From positions 1-64,000 of the forward strand of contig CAJURT010000013.1 in the NCBI GenBank assembly GCA_910588875.1: DNA of 64,000 bases. The letters run 5' to 3'. Positions 8,150 to 15,962 of the stretch are shown in pieces. Within the stretch, counting starts at the first letter, position 1. Each line of letters opens with the position of its first letter. Both the position numbers and the translations under genes were made by a program. The DNA is from an uncultured Lachnospiraceae bacterium. Lineage in GTDB: Bacteria; Bacillota; Clostridia; Lachnospirales; Lachnospiraceae. Below the pieces are notes generated by a model, which saw only the letters and a list, made by a program, of their open reading frames with translations, did not search any database and had not been told where the DNA came from.

Positions 8150-8718
8150 GCAGGAATTGGCGTACTCTGGGGATCATAGGAGCAGGCAGAGGGACAGGGG
8201 TCACACACTTGTCTGTTTGGGCGGCCAATTACCTGACAGGGGTACGGCGGGGACGGACAGCAGTTCTGGAGTGGAACAGCCATGGGGATTTTATGCGTAT
8301 GGCGGAGTTCTGCGGCAGCCCGGGCAAAGGAATACCATATAAAATACTGGAAGCAGATTATTATGCGCAGGCAGGAGCCAGGGAACTGGCAGAGTGCCTG
8401 AACAAAAATTACCGATACGTCATTGTGGACTATGGGGAAATCACCGGACAGGGATTCGCAGATTGTGCCCGGTGCGACTTGAAAGTGATTGTCGGCTCAT
8501 TGAGTGAGTGGCAGGCAGAGGCATTTCTAAAGATCATAAGAGAGGATGAGAAACGGGATAGAAGCTGGAAGTATGCCGCTGCATTTGGAAGCGAGGAGAC
8601 CAGAGAGAGTATAGAAAAAAGTTATCGTATTCCTGTCTGGAGGATCCCCTGTGCAAAGGATGCCTTTGCCATCACCCATGCTGACATAATTTTTTTGAAA
8701 GAACTTTTAGGAGATTGA
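8107..8718 (+). CDS. ParA/MinD-like P-loop protein, degenerate
   Basis: A 203-residue protein with GIIGAGRGTGVTHLS near residue 23, which resembles the deviant Walker A of MinD/ParA/CpaE proteins but lacks the lysine. A hydrophobic strand ending in an acidic residue (YVIVDYGE) follows near residue 107, where the Walker B would be. The motif and fold order match the C-terminal half of the preceding kinase, so the two are probably paralogous. The gene begins inside the end of the kinase gene, which implies translational coupling. Such proteins often stand near Flp/Tad pilus genes, but none are present here. Function unknown. Confidence 0.6.
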   Translation: MFDKSKKIFEQKRVSRNWRTLGIIGAGRGTGVTHLSVWAANYLTGVRRGRTAVLEWNSHGDFMRMAEFCGSPGKGIPYKILEADYYAQAGARELAECLNKNYRYVIVDYGEITGQGFADCARCDLKVIVGSLSEWQAEAFLKIIREDEKRDRSWKYAAAFGSEETRESIEKSYRIPVWRIPCAKDAFAITHADIIFLKELLGD

Positions 8719-8849
8719 ACAGGCAGTGCAATTCGGGGATTTGTGTCACGGCTTATACCTTGTGGGATTGTTTGGGAGATACCGGAAAGAATACTTGATG
8801 AGGGTATTTTCAGAAAACCGCCTGTGTGGATCCGGAAAGGGAGGGGCAA

Positions 8850-9215
8850 TTGAGAAAAAAATATAAATTGTATGGGAAGAACAGGAAGGTGTTTCTGGAT
8901 GGTTTACAGCGGTATCGGGACAGAGGAGTTGTGATTCGGGTAGACGGGAAGGAGGCAGAGCCTCCGGAATGGATGAAAATATTGGAAGAGCAGCCGGATG
9001 GCAGTTTTTATATGGGTGATTATATTGTGGAGGACATGGCAGGCCTTGGGGAAAAGAGAGAACAGGAGATGGAAGAAAGGAAAATCCCGGCAGCATCCAT
9101 GATATGTGAAGAAACAAAACAATATCAGGCATTAGAAGGACAGGCAGACAGCCAGGATCAATATTATGTGGGAATATTAAAGGAAATCCGGTTTGACCGG
9201 GTATATAACCGATAA
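8850..9215 (+). CDS. small unknown protein downstream of the kinase module
   Basis: A 121-residue charged protein with no recognised domain. The start was placed at TTG 8850 because a GGAGG lies about 5 bases upstream; a GTG at 8826 is an alternative in the same frame. It has no signal peptide or membrane segment. The middle contains WMKILEEQPDGSFYMGDYIVE, which is repeat-free and probably folded; the rest is rich in Glu, Lys and Arg. The gap of about 130 bases from the previous gene has no terminator, so it may be co-transcribed with the kinase and the P-loop protein. Confidence 0.5.
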   Translation: MRKKYKLYGKNRKVFLDGLQRYRDRGVVIRVDGKEAEPPEWMKILEEQPDGSFYMGDYIVEDMAGLGEKREQEMEERKIPAASMICEETKQYQALEGQADSQDQYYVGILKEIRFDRVYNR

Positions 9216-9217
9216 AA

Positions 9218-9262
9218 ATATTTTTCAACGGGAATCCCAATTCAGCCTGGGAAGAAAAATAT
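9218..9262 (+). terminator. possible terminator of the kinase module
   Basis: ATATTTTTC (9218-9226) can pair with GAAAAATAT (9254-9262), with CCCA/TGGG (9236-9239/9248-9251) inside. The stem is AT-rich and no clean T-run follows, so termination is uncertain. Confidence 0.3.
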
Positions 9263-9306
9263 AACCGAAACCCGGAAAAAGAATTTCCCACGAACCAAAG
9301 GAGGTG

Positions 9307-9394
9307 TGGTATAATCTCGTTAGAGATTATACCGCACCGATTTGCGTCCGGCCGAAGGGCGGACAATTACAGAAGCAAATCGTGTGCATCCCCC
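9307..9394 (+). repeat. structured intergenic element, copy 1 (promoter palindrome plus leader stem-loop)
   Basis: An extended -10 TGGTATAAT (9307-9315) lies in a perfect palindrome, 9308-9318 with 9323-9333 and a GTTA loop. After it comes a stem GCAC-CGATTTGC (9334-9345) with GCAAATCG-T-GTGC (9375-9387), enclosing GTCCG/CGGAC (9346-9350/9360-9364), and then CCCCC. The same layout recurs at 13769-13857 with identical spacing over the 45-nt stem region. The GTCCG/CGGAC pair is ATCCG/CGGAT in copy 2, a compensatory change. No known RNA family was recognised. Confidence 0.75.
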
Positions 9395-9424
9395 AATCAC
9401 CCACCACCCTACAGGAGGCATCTC

Positions 9425-11092
9425 ATGAAACGGTTTTTCGTGTCAATTGTAACATTTTTTTGTGTCCTTTTCCTCACAGGTGCTCTTGGCGCTGGCTTTT
9501 TCTTCTACCACAAATATATGCCGACCAATGAACTGGCAGATCAAAACGAGTGGTTTGGCGTAGCCGGTGACCGCGTAGCGGTTCTGTTAAATAACGAATT
9601 AATCAGTGACGCCAAAGGCCGCTATATAAATGGGGAAGTATATCTTCCTTTAGATTGGGTAAACCAGGCACTGAATGAAAAGTTTTACTGGGATTCCACG
9701 GAGAAGATTCTGGTGTATACCTTGCCAGAGGAGATTATCTATGCCGATGCCGCAACGGCAGGGGCCAACGGCAAGCCCCTGGCCATAGAGCAGGAAAACA
9801 AGGTCTGGCTCCTGGCAGGCCTGGTCCTCAACTATACGGATATCCGGATGGAGTTTTTTGCGGAAGGAGAAGCAAAGAGGGTATTTATCGATACGGTATG
9901 GGATTCTGTCCCCGCAGCTGTCACAAAAAAGGCAGGAAAAATCCGGGTGAGGGGCGGTGTTAAGAGCCCGGTCCTGACAGAGGCGGCAGAGGGGGAAGCC
10001 ATGCAAATCTTAGAAGAGATGGAAAACTGGACAAAAGTGCGCACAAGTTCCGGATATGTGGGTTATATCCAGAACCGTCTCCTGGAACAAAGCCAGAGCC
10101 ATCATTTTGTAAGCAGCTTCCAGGCGCCGGAGTACACCAGCATATCCTTAGGGAAACCGGTATGCCTGGCCTGGCATCAGGTGTTTTCCCAGCAGGCGAA
10201 TGACGCTATGGAACAGCTCATGTCTGCCACAGAGGGGATAAATGTGATTGCGCCCACCTGGTTTATGCTGACAGACAATGACGGAAATTATGAGTGCCTG
10301 GCAGATCAGGGGTACGTGGATAAGGCACACGATATGGGGGTCCAGGTATGGGCAGTGCTGGATAACTTTAACAAAGGGGAAAACGTCCGGTCCGAGATCT
10401 TGTTTTCTAAAACCAGTGTGCGTAAAAAGCTGATTGCGTCCCTGATGTCAGATGTCAAGGCCTACGGCATTGACGGAATTAACCTGGATGTTGAGGGGAT
10501 CAAGGAAGAAGCAGGTGTCCACTATGTGCAGTTTATCCGTGAACTTTCGGTAAGCTGCAGAAAAGAAGGGATCATCCTCTCGGTGGATAACACGGTTCCT
10601 GCCGCCTATTCTTCCTTCTATAACCGGGAAGAACAGGGGCGTGTGGCAGACTACGTAATTATTATGGCCTACGATGAACATCATGCAGGCGGGGAGGCAG
10701 GATCGGTTGCGTCTTTGGGCTATGTAAAAAAGGGCATAGAGGATACCCTGCAGATTGTCCCTAAGGAAAAGTTTATCAACGGAATTCCTTTTTACACCCG
10801 TTTGTGGAAGGAGGAGGGAGGGGAGACAACCGCCACTTCCATGGGAATCGCCGCAGCGAAGAACTGGGTGCAGGAGAAGGGAATGGTCCTGGACTGGGAC
10901 GAGGAATTGGGGCAGTATTATGGGGAACTGCAGGAGGGGGATGTGGTTTACCGTTTGTGGATGGAAGAGGAACAATCGGTTAGCAGGAAGATGGATCTGA
11001 TCTGGGAGAATGGCCTGGCAGGAGTGGCATGCTGGAAGCTGGGGTTTGAGACCCCGGAATTCTGGAAAATTGTGAAGCCTAAGCAGCAATGA
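9425..11092 (+). CDS. exported GH18-family glycosyl hydrolase with SH3-type domain
   Basis: A 555-residue protein. An N-terminal hydrophobic helix (residues 4-28) acts as signal or anchor. Residues about 45-165 resemble a copper-amine-oxidase-N-like stalk, residues about 170-220 an SH3b domain (KIRVRGGVKSPVL...GYVGYIQNRLL). The rest is a GH18 TIM barrel with the catalytic motif DGINLDVE at 350-357, so E357 is the acid and the diad aspartates are present. Family members related to spore proteins YaaH/SleL cleave N-acetylglucosamine linkages in peptidoglycan, so a wall or spore-cortex role is likely. GGAGG precedes the ATG by 7 bases. It is preceded by structured element copy 1 and followed closely by a lipoprotein gene. 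Confidence 0.88.
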   Translation: MKRFFVSIVTFFCVLFLTGALGAGFFFYHKYMPTNELADQNEWFGVAGDRVAVLLNNELISDAKGRYINGEVYLPLDWVNQALNEKFYWDSTEKILVYTLPEEIIYADAATAGANGKPLAIEQENKVWLLAGLVLNYTDIRMEFFAEGEAKRVFIDTVWDSVPAAVTKKAGKIRVRGGVKSPVLTEAAEGEAMQILEEMENWTKVRTSSGYVGYIQNRLLEQSQSHHFVSSFQAPEYTSISLGKPVCLAWHQVFSQQANDAMEQLMSATEGINVIAPTWFMLTDNDGNYECLADQGYVDKAHDMGVQVWAVLDNFNKGENVRSEILFSKTSVRKKLIASLMSDVKAYGIDGINLDVEGIKEEAGVHYVQFIRELSVSCRKEGIILSVDNTVPAAYSSFYNREEQGRVADYVIIMAYDEHHAGGEAGSVASLGYVKKGIEDTLQIVPKEKFINGIPFYTRLWKEEGGETTATSMGIAAAKNWVQEKGMVLDWDEELGQYYGELQEGDVVYRLWMEEEQSVSRKMDLIWENGLAGVACWKLGFETPEFWKIVKPKQQ

Positions 11093-11136
11093 GGAAGAAG
11101 AACGAAAAAGTGAAACAGCAGAGGTGAAGCGGGAGG

Positions 11137-12597
11137 ATGAAAGGACATAGAGGGCGGCAGCCCATGGGGAAAGTTTTGGGGGCCTTGTTATGCATATTGC
11201 TGTTGGGAGCCTGTTCGAAGGAGGCTAAAGCGCCGGCAGGGACAAATGGGACAGACCAGGAAACAGAGGCCACGTCAACAGAGTTGGAGATAAAGCTGCC
11301 GGAAGAGGAGACGGTAGAATCTAAATCACAAGAACCAATTGAGCCGTTTCCCGAGGAGGAGACTGAGCCGGAGGGATCGGAATATAAATGGGAGAAAAAA
11401 GCAATTATTGGAACCGACATCCATTATCTGTCAAGGGACCTGACAGACGGAGGAAGCAGGTTCCAGTATATGGTAGAGCATGGGGACGGAAAGGTAGTGT
11501 CTTATGTGGAGCAGATCACGGATGCTTTTTTGGAGGAGGTGATTCAGGAGAAGCCGGATATGCTCATATTAAGCGGAGATCTGACTCTGGATGGGGAGAA
11601 AAAGAGCCATGAAGAACTGGCAGGGAAATTATACCGGGTGGAGGAAGCAGGGATACCGGTTCTGGTGATTCCCGGCAACCATGATATTAATAACCGCCAT
11701 GCAGCACAGTATCAGGGGGAGGAGCGCTTCCCGGCAGAATTTACAACACCGGAGGAATTCCGGGAGATTTATAAGGACTTCGGATATGACGAGGCGGTCA
11801 GTGAAGATCAGGCATCCCTCAGCTATGTCTATGAAGTGGATGACTACAATTGCCTGCTGATGCTTGACACCTGCCAGTACCGGCAGAAGGCCCTGGTTGG
11901 CGGGGCGATTATGACCAGCACTTATGAATGGATCGAGGCCGAACTGGAGAATGCCTGGGATAACGGGATGAATGTGATTCCGGTAGCACACCATAACCTT
12001 CTCGATGAGAGTGAGATTTATGTTGAGGACTGCACTATAGAGCATGGGGAGCAGCTGGTAGAGATCCTGGAAGGATGGGGGGTGCCGTTTTTCCTGAGCG
12101 GGCATCTCCATGTGCAGCATACGAAACGTTCTGAGGAAGACAGGGGCATATGGGAGATGGTGACCAGTTCCTTATCGACGCCTGCCTGCCAGTATGGGAA
12201 CCTGGTCTACCGGGATGACGGAAGCTTTTCCTATTGGACACAGTCCGTGGATGTGGAAGGATGGGCCAGGGAACATAACCGGACAGAAGAGGATCTGCTG
12301 GAATTCAACAAATTTAAGGAGCCATTTTTGCGAAAAGTGTTTTATAACCAGTCTTACGACAAGCTGCAGATCATTTCAGGGCTGACCAGGGAACAGCTGG
12401 ATCGGATGTCAGAATTGTACTCGGAATTGAATTACCATTACTATCAGGGAACGGCATATCGGATCCGGGAAAAAACCCTTGAGGATCCGGATTATCAGCT
12501 GTGGATAGGAGATGGTTCCTTTACCGTACTGACAGATTATGTAGAATATATTATCAGTGATGCCAAACGGGATTACAACCAGGTATCGGGAGACTGA
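11137..12597 (+). CDS. lipoprotein metallophosphoesterase
   Basis: A 486-residue protein with a lipoprotein signal peptide whose lipobox LLGAC gives Cys26 as the lipidated residue. A short acidic linker follows. The calcineurin-like metal motifs are in order: GTDIHYLS, SGDLTLDGE, PGNHDINN, AHHNL and SGHLHVQHT, so the dimetal centre looks intact. It should act on a phosphoester outside the membrane; the substrate is unknown. It lies 44 bases after the GH18 gene with no terminator between, which suggests an envelope operon. A start at 11164 is possible, but 11137 has the better GAGGTG spacing. Confidence 0.88.
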   Translation: MKGHRGRQPMGKVLGALLCILLLGACSKEAKAPAGTNGTDQETEATSTELEIKLPEEETVESKSQEPIEPFPEEETEPEGSEYKWEKKAIIGTDIHYLSRDLTDGGSRFQYMVEHGDGKVVSYVEQITDAFLEEVIQEKPDMLILSGDLTLDGEKKSHEELAGKLYRVEEAGIPVLVIPGNHDINNRHAAQYQGEERFPAEFTTPEEFREIYKDFGYDEAVSEDQASLSYVYEVDDYNCLLMLDTCQYRQKALVGGAIMTSTYEWIEAELENAWDNGMNVIPVAHHNLLDESEIYVEDCTIEHGEQLVEILEGWGVPFFLSGHLHVQHTKRSEEDRGIWEMVTSSLSTPACQYGNLVYRDDGSFSYWTQSVDVEGWAREHNRTEEDLLEFNKFKEPFLRKVFYNQSYDKLQIISGLTREQLDRMSELYSELNYHYYQGTAYRIREKTLEDPDYQLWIGDGSFTVLTDYVEYIISDAKRDYNQVSGD

Positions 12598-12667
12598 CGG
12601 CAGGAATGTACTAATTATTGGTTCTTTTTTCAACCGCCGGCTGATATATTGAAATGGAGTCAGACCG

Positions 12668-13378
12668 ATGGGTGGATGGAGAATGAACAATCGAAAACCG
12701 GAATTATGGATGGGAGCCATGCTGCTGTTATTTGTCTTTCTGGTATCCCGGCATGCGGGGATGATGGTATCCGGACAGAATGTGGTGGCGGGAAGGGCGA
12801 AGCCGGTAGTTGTGATTGACAGCGGCCATGGAGGGAATGATCCCGGCAAAGTGGGGGTGGACGGGAGCCTGGAAAAGGATGTGAACCTGGAGATTGCCAG
12901 GAGGCTTAAGGCATATCTGGAGGCATCGGATGTGGAAGTCGTGATGACCCGGGAGGCGGACAAAGGGCTTTATGGGGAGAAGGACAGCCACAAGAAAATG
13001 TCAGACATGAAAAACCGCTGCGATCTGATCAATGAGGCCAGGCCGGAACTGGTGGTCAGCATCCATCAGAACAGTTATCATGAGGAAAGTGTTTCCGGCG
13101 GCCAGGTCTTTTATTATAAAGACTCGGAGAAGGGGAAACGGCTGGCAGAGATCCTTCAAAAGCGTTTTGATTTTGTGCTGGGGGAAAAAAACAAGCGACT
13201 GGCAAAGCCAAACGGGAATTATTACCTGTTGCTGCACGTCAGGCAGCCCATTGTGATTGTGGAATGTGGTTTCCTGTCTAACTGGAAGGAAGCGACTGCA
13301 TTAAACACAGAGGAGTATCAGAACCGGATGGCATGGACCATCCATATGGGGATTATGGAATACTTGAACAGCCAATGA
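12668..13378 (+). CDS. cwlD: N-acetylmuramoyl-L-alanine amidase CwlD-like
   Basis: A 236-residue Amidase_3 protein. An N-terminal signal-anchor spans about residues 15-35. The zinc motif VVIDSGHGGNDPG, the EKDVNLEIA glutamate, the VVSIHQNS histidine and the catalytic VECGFLSN glutamate are all present. Its size and lack of wall-binding domains match CwlD, which with PdaA makes muramic-delta-lactam in spore cortex. TGGAG lies 8 bases before ATG 12668; ATG 12683 is an alternative start. It follows the GH18 and phosphoesterase genes in the same direction, so an envelope/sporulation grouping is plausible. Confidence 0.88.
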   Translation: MGGWRMNNRKPELWMGAMLLLFVFLVSRHAGMMVSGQNVVAGRAKPVVVIDSGHGGNDPGKVGVDGSLEKDVNLEIARRLKAYLEASDVEVVMTREADKGLYGEKDSHKKMSDMKNRCDLINEARPELVVSIHQNSYHEESVSGGQVFYYKDSEKGKRLAEILQKRFDFVLGEKNKRLAKPNGNYYLLLHVRQPIVIVECGFLSNWKEATALNTEEYQNRMAWTIHMGIMEYLNSQ

Positions 13379-13379
13379 G

Positions 13380-13399
13380 GGGAGGGAAGAATCCCTCCC
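13380..13399. terminator. hairpin between convergent cwlD and TSCPD genes
   Basis: GGGAGGGA (13380-13387) pairs perfectly with TCCCTCCC (13392-13399) around an AGAA loop. It has no T-run on the plus strand. Position between convergent genes suggests a shared transcript end. Confidence 0.45.
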
Positions 13400-13413
13400 G
13401 GATAGTTGGGTTA

Positions 13414-13677
13414 TTATGATTCCATAGAAACAGGGTTAGCCTTTTCGTATTCTTTTAGAGCAAGGGTAAGCTGGTCAGGGCAGGAGGTGGGCTTAAATCC
13501 ACAGCGTGTCCCTTCCAACCGCTTTATTACATCGCCGATGTCCATGCCTTCTACCAGATGGGAGAGTCCCAGGGCATTGCCAGGGCAGCCGCCGATAAAG
13601 CGGACATTGGTAAGCTTGTGGTCTTTGACATCAAAGTGGATTTCCCTGGAACAGACCCCGTGTGTTTTATAAACCAT
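13414..13677 (-). CDS. TSCPD domain protein (TIGR03905 family)
   Basis: An 87-residue protein with the family name motif TSCPD near residue 65 and the conserved cysteine pattern around GVCSR (Cys9), GGCPGNALGL and RCGFKPTSCPDQL. The same domain occurs at the C terminus of some ribonucleotide reductases and may bind a metal or nucleic acid; the function of the stand-alone form is unknown. It is transcribed alone, opposite to cwlD and divergent from the nucleosidase gene, from a near-consensus promoter. Confidence 0.85.
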   Translation of the reverse strand: MVYKTHGVCSREIHFDVKDHKLTNVRFIGGCPGNALGLSHLVEGMDIGDVIKRLEGTRCGFKPTSCPDQLTLALKEYEKANPVSMES

Positions 13678-13726
13678 GATTTTTCATCCTCCGTTAAAAA
13701 TATTAAACATTATTATTTTGTGTTCA

Positions 13727-13756
13727 ATTATATCTAGGTAACAAAGCGATTGTCAA
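13727..13756 (-). promoter_or_regulatory. consensus promoter of the TSCPD gene
   Basis: On the minus strand: TTGACA (13751-13756), 18-base spacer, TATAAT (13727-13732). Its -35 box overlaps the -35 of the divergent nucleosidase promoter. Confidence 0.75.
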
Positions 13757-13777
13757 GACTATTATTTATGGTATAAT
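13750..13777 (+). promoter_or_regulatory. promoter of the nucleosidase transcript
   Basis: TTGTCA (13750-13755), 16-base spacer, TATAAT (13772-13777) with an extended TGG. The -10 box lies inside the palindrome of structured element copy 2. Confidence 0.65.
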
Positions 13778-13857
13778 CACGATAGGGATTATACCTGCGC
13801 CGATTTGCATCCGGCCGAAGGACGGATAATTACAAAAGCAAATCGTGTGCATCCCCC
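13769..13857 (+). repeat. structured intergenic element, copy 2
   Basis: Same layout as copy 1 at 9307-9394. The palindrome pairs 13770-13778 with 13787-13795 over the -10 box. The stem GCGC-CGATTTGC (13797-13808) pairs with GCAAATCG-T-GTGC (13838-13850), with ATCCG/CGGAT (13809-13813/13823-13827) inside, then CCCCC. The element points toward the nucleosidase gene, 148 bases upstream of its ATG. Confidence 0.75.
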
Positions 13858-13926
13858 GGAGGGTGGCATGTCCGGAGGATATGGCATAATAGGGACGCCG
13901 AACAAGGTTTTTGCAAGCTTAGCGGA

Positions 13927-13973
13927 TACCCTCAGTGTACAAGGGGTGTGGGTCCCCTTGCGCACTGAGGGTA
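13927..13973 (+). repeat. 20-bp inverted repeat hairpin in the nucleosidase leader
   Basis: TACCCTCAGTGTACAAGGGG (13927-13946) pairs with 13954-13973 across a 7-base loop, with one A-C mismatch and one G-U. The left arm is identical, in reverse complement, to 6605-6624. No T-run follows. Confidence 0.7.
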
Positions 13974-14005
13974 AAATCACAGGGGTATTCAGAACGGAGG
14001 TTTTT

Positions 14006-14698
14006 ATGCTAGGTATCATAGGAGCAATGGCAGAAGAGGTAGAACTGCTGAAGGAAGAGATGGAACAGCCCAGGATTATTTCTGTGGCCGGGATGGATTT
14101 TTATAAGGGCATGGTCGGGGGCAGGGAGGCAGTGGTAGTCCGTTCCGGCGTCGGCAAGGTGAACGGAGCAATGTGTGTGCAGATCCTGGCGGACCGGTTT
14201 GGGGTGGACGGGATTGTGAATACCGGCATTGCCGGTTCCCTGAAGGCGGAGATTGATATCGGGGATCTGGTTTTGGCCACAGATGCCGTGCAACATGACG
14301 TGGATGCGACACAGTTTTCTTATCCTCTTGGGCAGATTCCGCAGATGAAGGTATTTTCTTTTGAGGCGGATGGGCGCCTGAGGGCGGCTGCAGCTGAGTG
14401 CTGCCGGCAGGTGAATCCGGATATCCATGTCCATGAGGGCAGGATCCTGACGGGGGATCAGTTTGTCTCCTCCAAAGAGAAAAAAGCATGGCTGGTACAG
14501 AATTTCGGCGGGGTCTGCACAGAGATGGAGGGGGCGGCGATTGCCCAGGCCGCTTATTTAAACGGAATTCCTTTTTTGATCGTGCGGGCAATATCGGATA
14601 AGGCGGATGACAGTGCCCAGATGGATTATGAGGAATTCGAACGGCTGGCCATAATCCATAGCACAAACCTGACGAGGGCATTGATTAAAGCAGTTTAA
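14006..14698 (+). CDS. mtnN: 5'-methylthioadenosine/S-adenosylhomocysteine nucleosidase
   Basis: A 230-residue protein starting MLGIIGAMAEEVELLKEEM, the hallmark of the MTA/SAH nucleosidase (Pfs) branch of nucleoside phosphorylases. It removes adenine from SAH, MTA and 5'-deoxyadenosine to recycle by-products of SAM use. Seen are the nucleoside site motif EMEGAAIAQAAY near residue 173 and the catalytic aspartate in ISDKADDSA. Length is exactly typical. Start 14006 follows ACGGAGG at 13994-14000; the reading frame open back to 13805 crosses the structured leader and has no support as protein. Confidence 0.96.
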   Translation: MLGIIGAMAEEVELLKEEMEQPRIISVAGMDFYKGMVGGREAVVVRSGVGKVNGAMCVQILADRFGVDGIVNTGIAGSLKAEIDIGDLVLATDAVQHDVDATQFSYPLGQIPQMKVFSFEADGRLRAAAAECCRQVNPDIHVHEGRILTGDQFVSSKEKKAWLVQNFGGVCTEMEGAAIAQAAYLNGIPFLIVRAISDKADDSAQMDYEEFERLAIIHSTNLTRALIKAV

Positions 14699-14860
14699 AA
14701 GGAGAGAGGCCTTTCCCCTTAGATTATACTGGAACTTCAGAATCGAATTGAATCGAACTTTGGCGAACGATTCTAGGCTCCCTGAACTTTCCAAAACAGA
14801 TTTGGGCGGCTATAATGGTGCTTGTCTGAAAAATTCAGGAAAGAAAGGGGAGCTGTTTTT

Positions 14861-15859
14861 ATGCTGCAATTTTTAGAAACAGGACAGGCACTGTATGTGC
14901 TGGCAGGCATTTGCCTTTTGGGAATTTTTACCAGGGCGATGACAAAAAACCTATACAAAAGACTGATTAAGGAAAGCGGGAATATGGCAACCACTAAGAA
15001 CAAGAGCCTTAAAGAGTTGAAACAGAGGACAGAGAATGCCTACCGGATGAACCAGGGGCTGAGGGACAGCGGCGCCTGGCTGGACCATCAGCTATGCGAA
15101 TTGCGTTTTCGGGGGCTGACACTTGCCGGATGGGGGAACCTGTCCCTGCAGCTGACCTGGCTTTGCCTGCTGCTTGGGGGGACGGGAGCATTTTTTTCTT
15201 ATTGGTACCGGCTTGACACGGTCTACATTGTAATGTATGGAGGCGGATCCGTGCTGATGGCTATGCTGACCATGCTGTTTGACAATGGGATGGCGGGAGG
15301 GAAACGGGAACTGCTGGAAGCCTCCCTCCAGGATTATCTGGAAAATGTGCTTTGCCCACGCCTGGAGAGGAATGTATTGGAGGACGGGATCCGGGGGGAT
15401 GGAAAGGAACCGTACCGGTCAAAGGTCAGGAGCATTGTGCGGGTGGCTGACCGTACAGGCCAGGCAGGGGAAGGCGGCCTGGAATTTTCAGAGGATGCCG
15501 TGCAGGCAGGCCAAAAGGCCGCAGAGCGGGGGCGGAAGGCAGAACGCACAGGCCAGGAACGTGCCGAAAGGGCGGGGAATGATGAACGGACGGGAGATGG
15601 GGCGGCTGTCCGTGCGGTTCCGGCGGGAGGCGGGAAGAAGAACGGCAGGAACGGCAGAAGAGAGGCAGCGGCAACCGCCGCGGAATTCCAGGAGGAGCAG
15701 CACGGAGGGATCCGGGATGTGGATTATCTGAAGAGAAGCCTGGAACAGATTGCCGCCAGCCGGGAACGGAATAAGGATGGGGATGAGAACTGGATGAAGG
15801 AATTAGGGCCGGATGAGGTTCAGCTTTTGGGGGATATCCTGAAGGAATATCTGGCATGA
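14861..15859 (+). CDS. membrane protein of unknown function with charged low-complexity linker
   Basis: A 332-residue protein. A hydrophobic segment lies at about residues 7-28 and two more at about 95-150 (LTWLCLLLGGTGAFFSYWY and YIVMYGGGSVLMAMLTMLF). Residues about 190-290 are low in complexity and rich in Arg, Gly, Glu and Ala. The C terminus is a short acidic helix, DVDYLKRSLEQIAASRERNK. No family was recognised. The start at ATG 14861 is backed by AAGGGGAG 8 bases upstream. A possible promoter has TATAAT at 14811-14816. It is not evidently in an operon. Confidence 0.6.
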   Translation: MLQFLETGQALYVLAGICLLGIFTRAMTKNLYKRLIKESGNMATTKNKSLKELKQRTENAYRMNQGLRDSGAWLDHQLCELRFRGLTLAGWGNLSLQLTWLCLLLGGTGAFFSYWYRLDTVYIVMYGGGSVLMAMLTMLFDNGMAGGKRELLEASLQDYLENVLCPRLERNVLEDGIRGDGKEPYRSKVRSIVRVADRTGQAGEGGLEFSEDAVQAGQKAAERGRKAERTGQERAERAGNDERTGDGAAVRAVPAGGGKKNGRNGRREAAATAAEFQEEQHGGIRDVDYLKRSLEQIAASRERNKDGDENWMKELGPDEVQLLGDILKEYLA

Positions 15860-15962
15860 ATATAGATAAGGGACGCCATGAATTTTTCCTTATGGTGTTT
15901 TGCGGACCGGATTTTGCCCCAGGGCAATGTGGAGGCCGGTACATAAAAACCGCGTATACCTT

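Noticed and set aside
6728..9215. Flp/Tad pilus locus
   Set aside because: ParA-like proteins occur in such loci, but no pilin, prepilin peptidase, CpaF or TadB/TadC gene is present.
13805..14005. N-terminal extension of the nucleosidase from TTG 13805
   Set aside because: The region is a structured leader with inverted repeats, and MLGIIGAMAEEV at 14006 is the true family N terminus with its own GGAGG.
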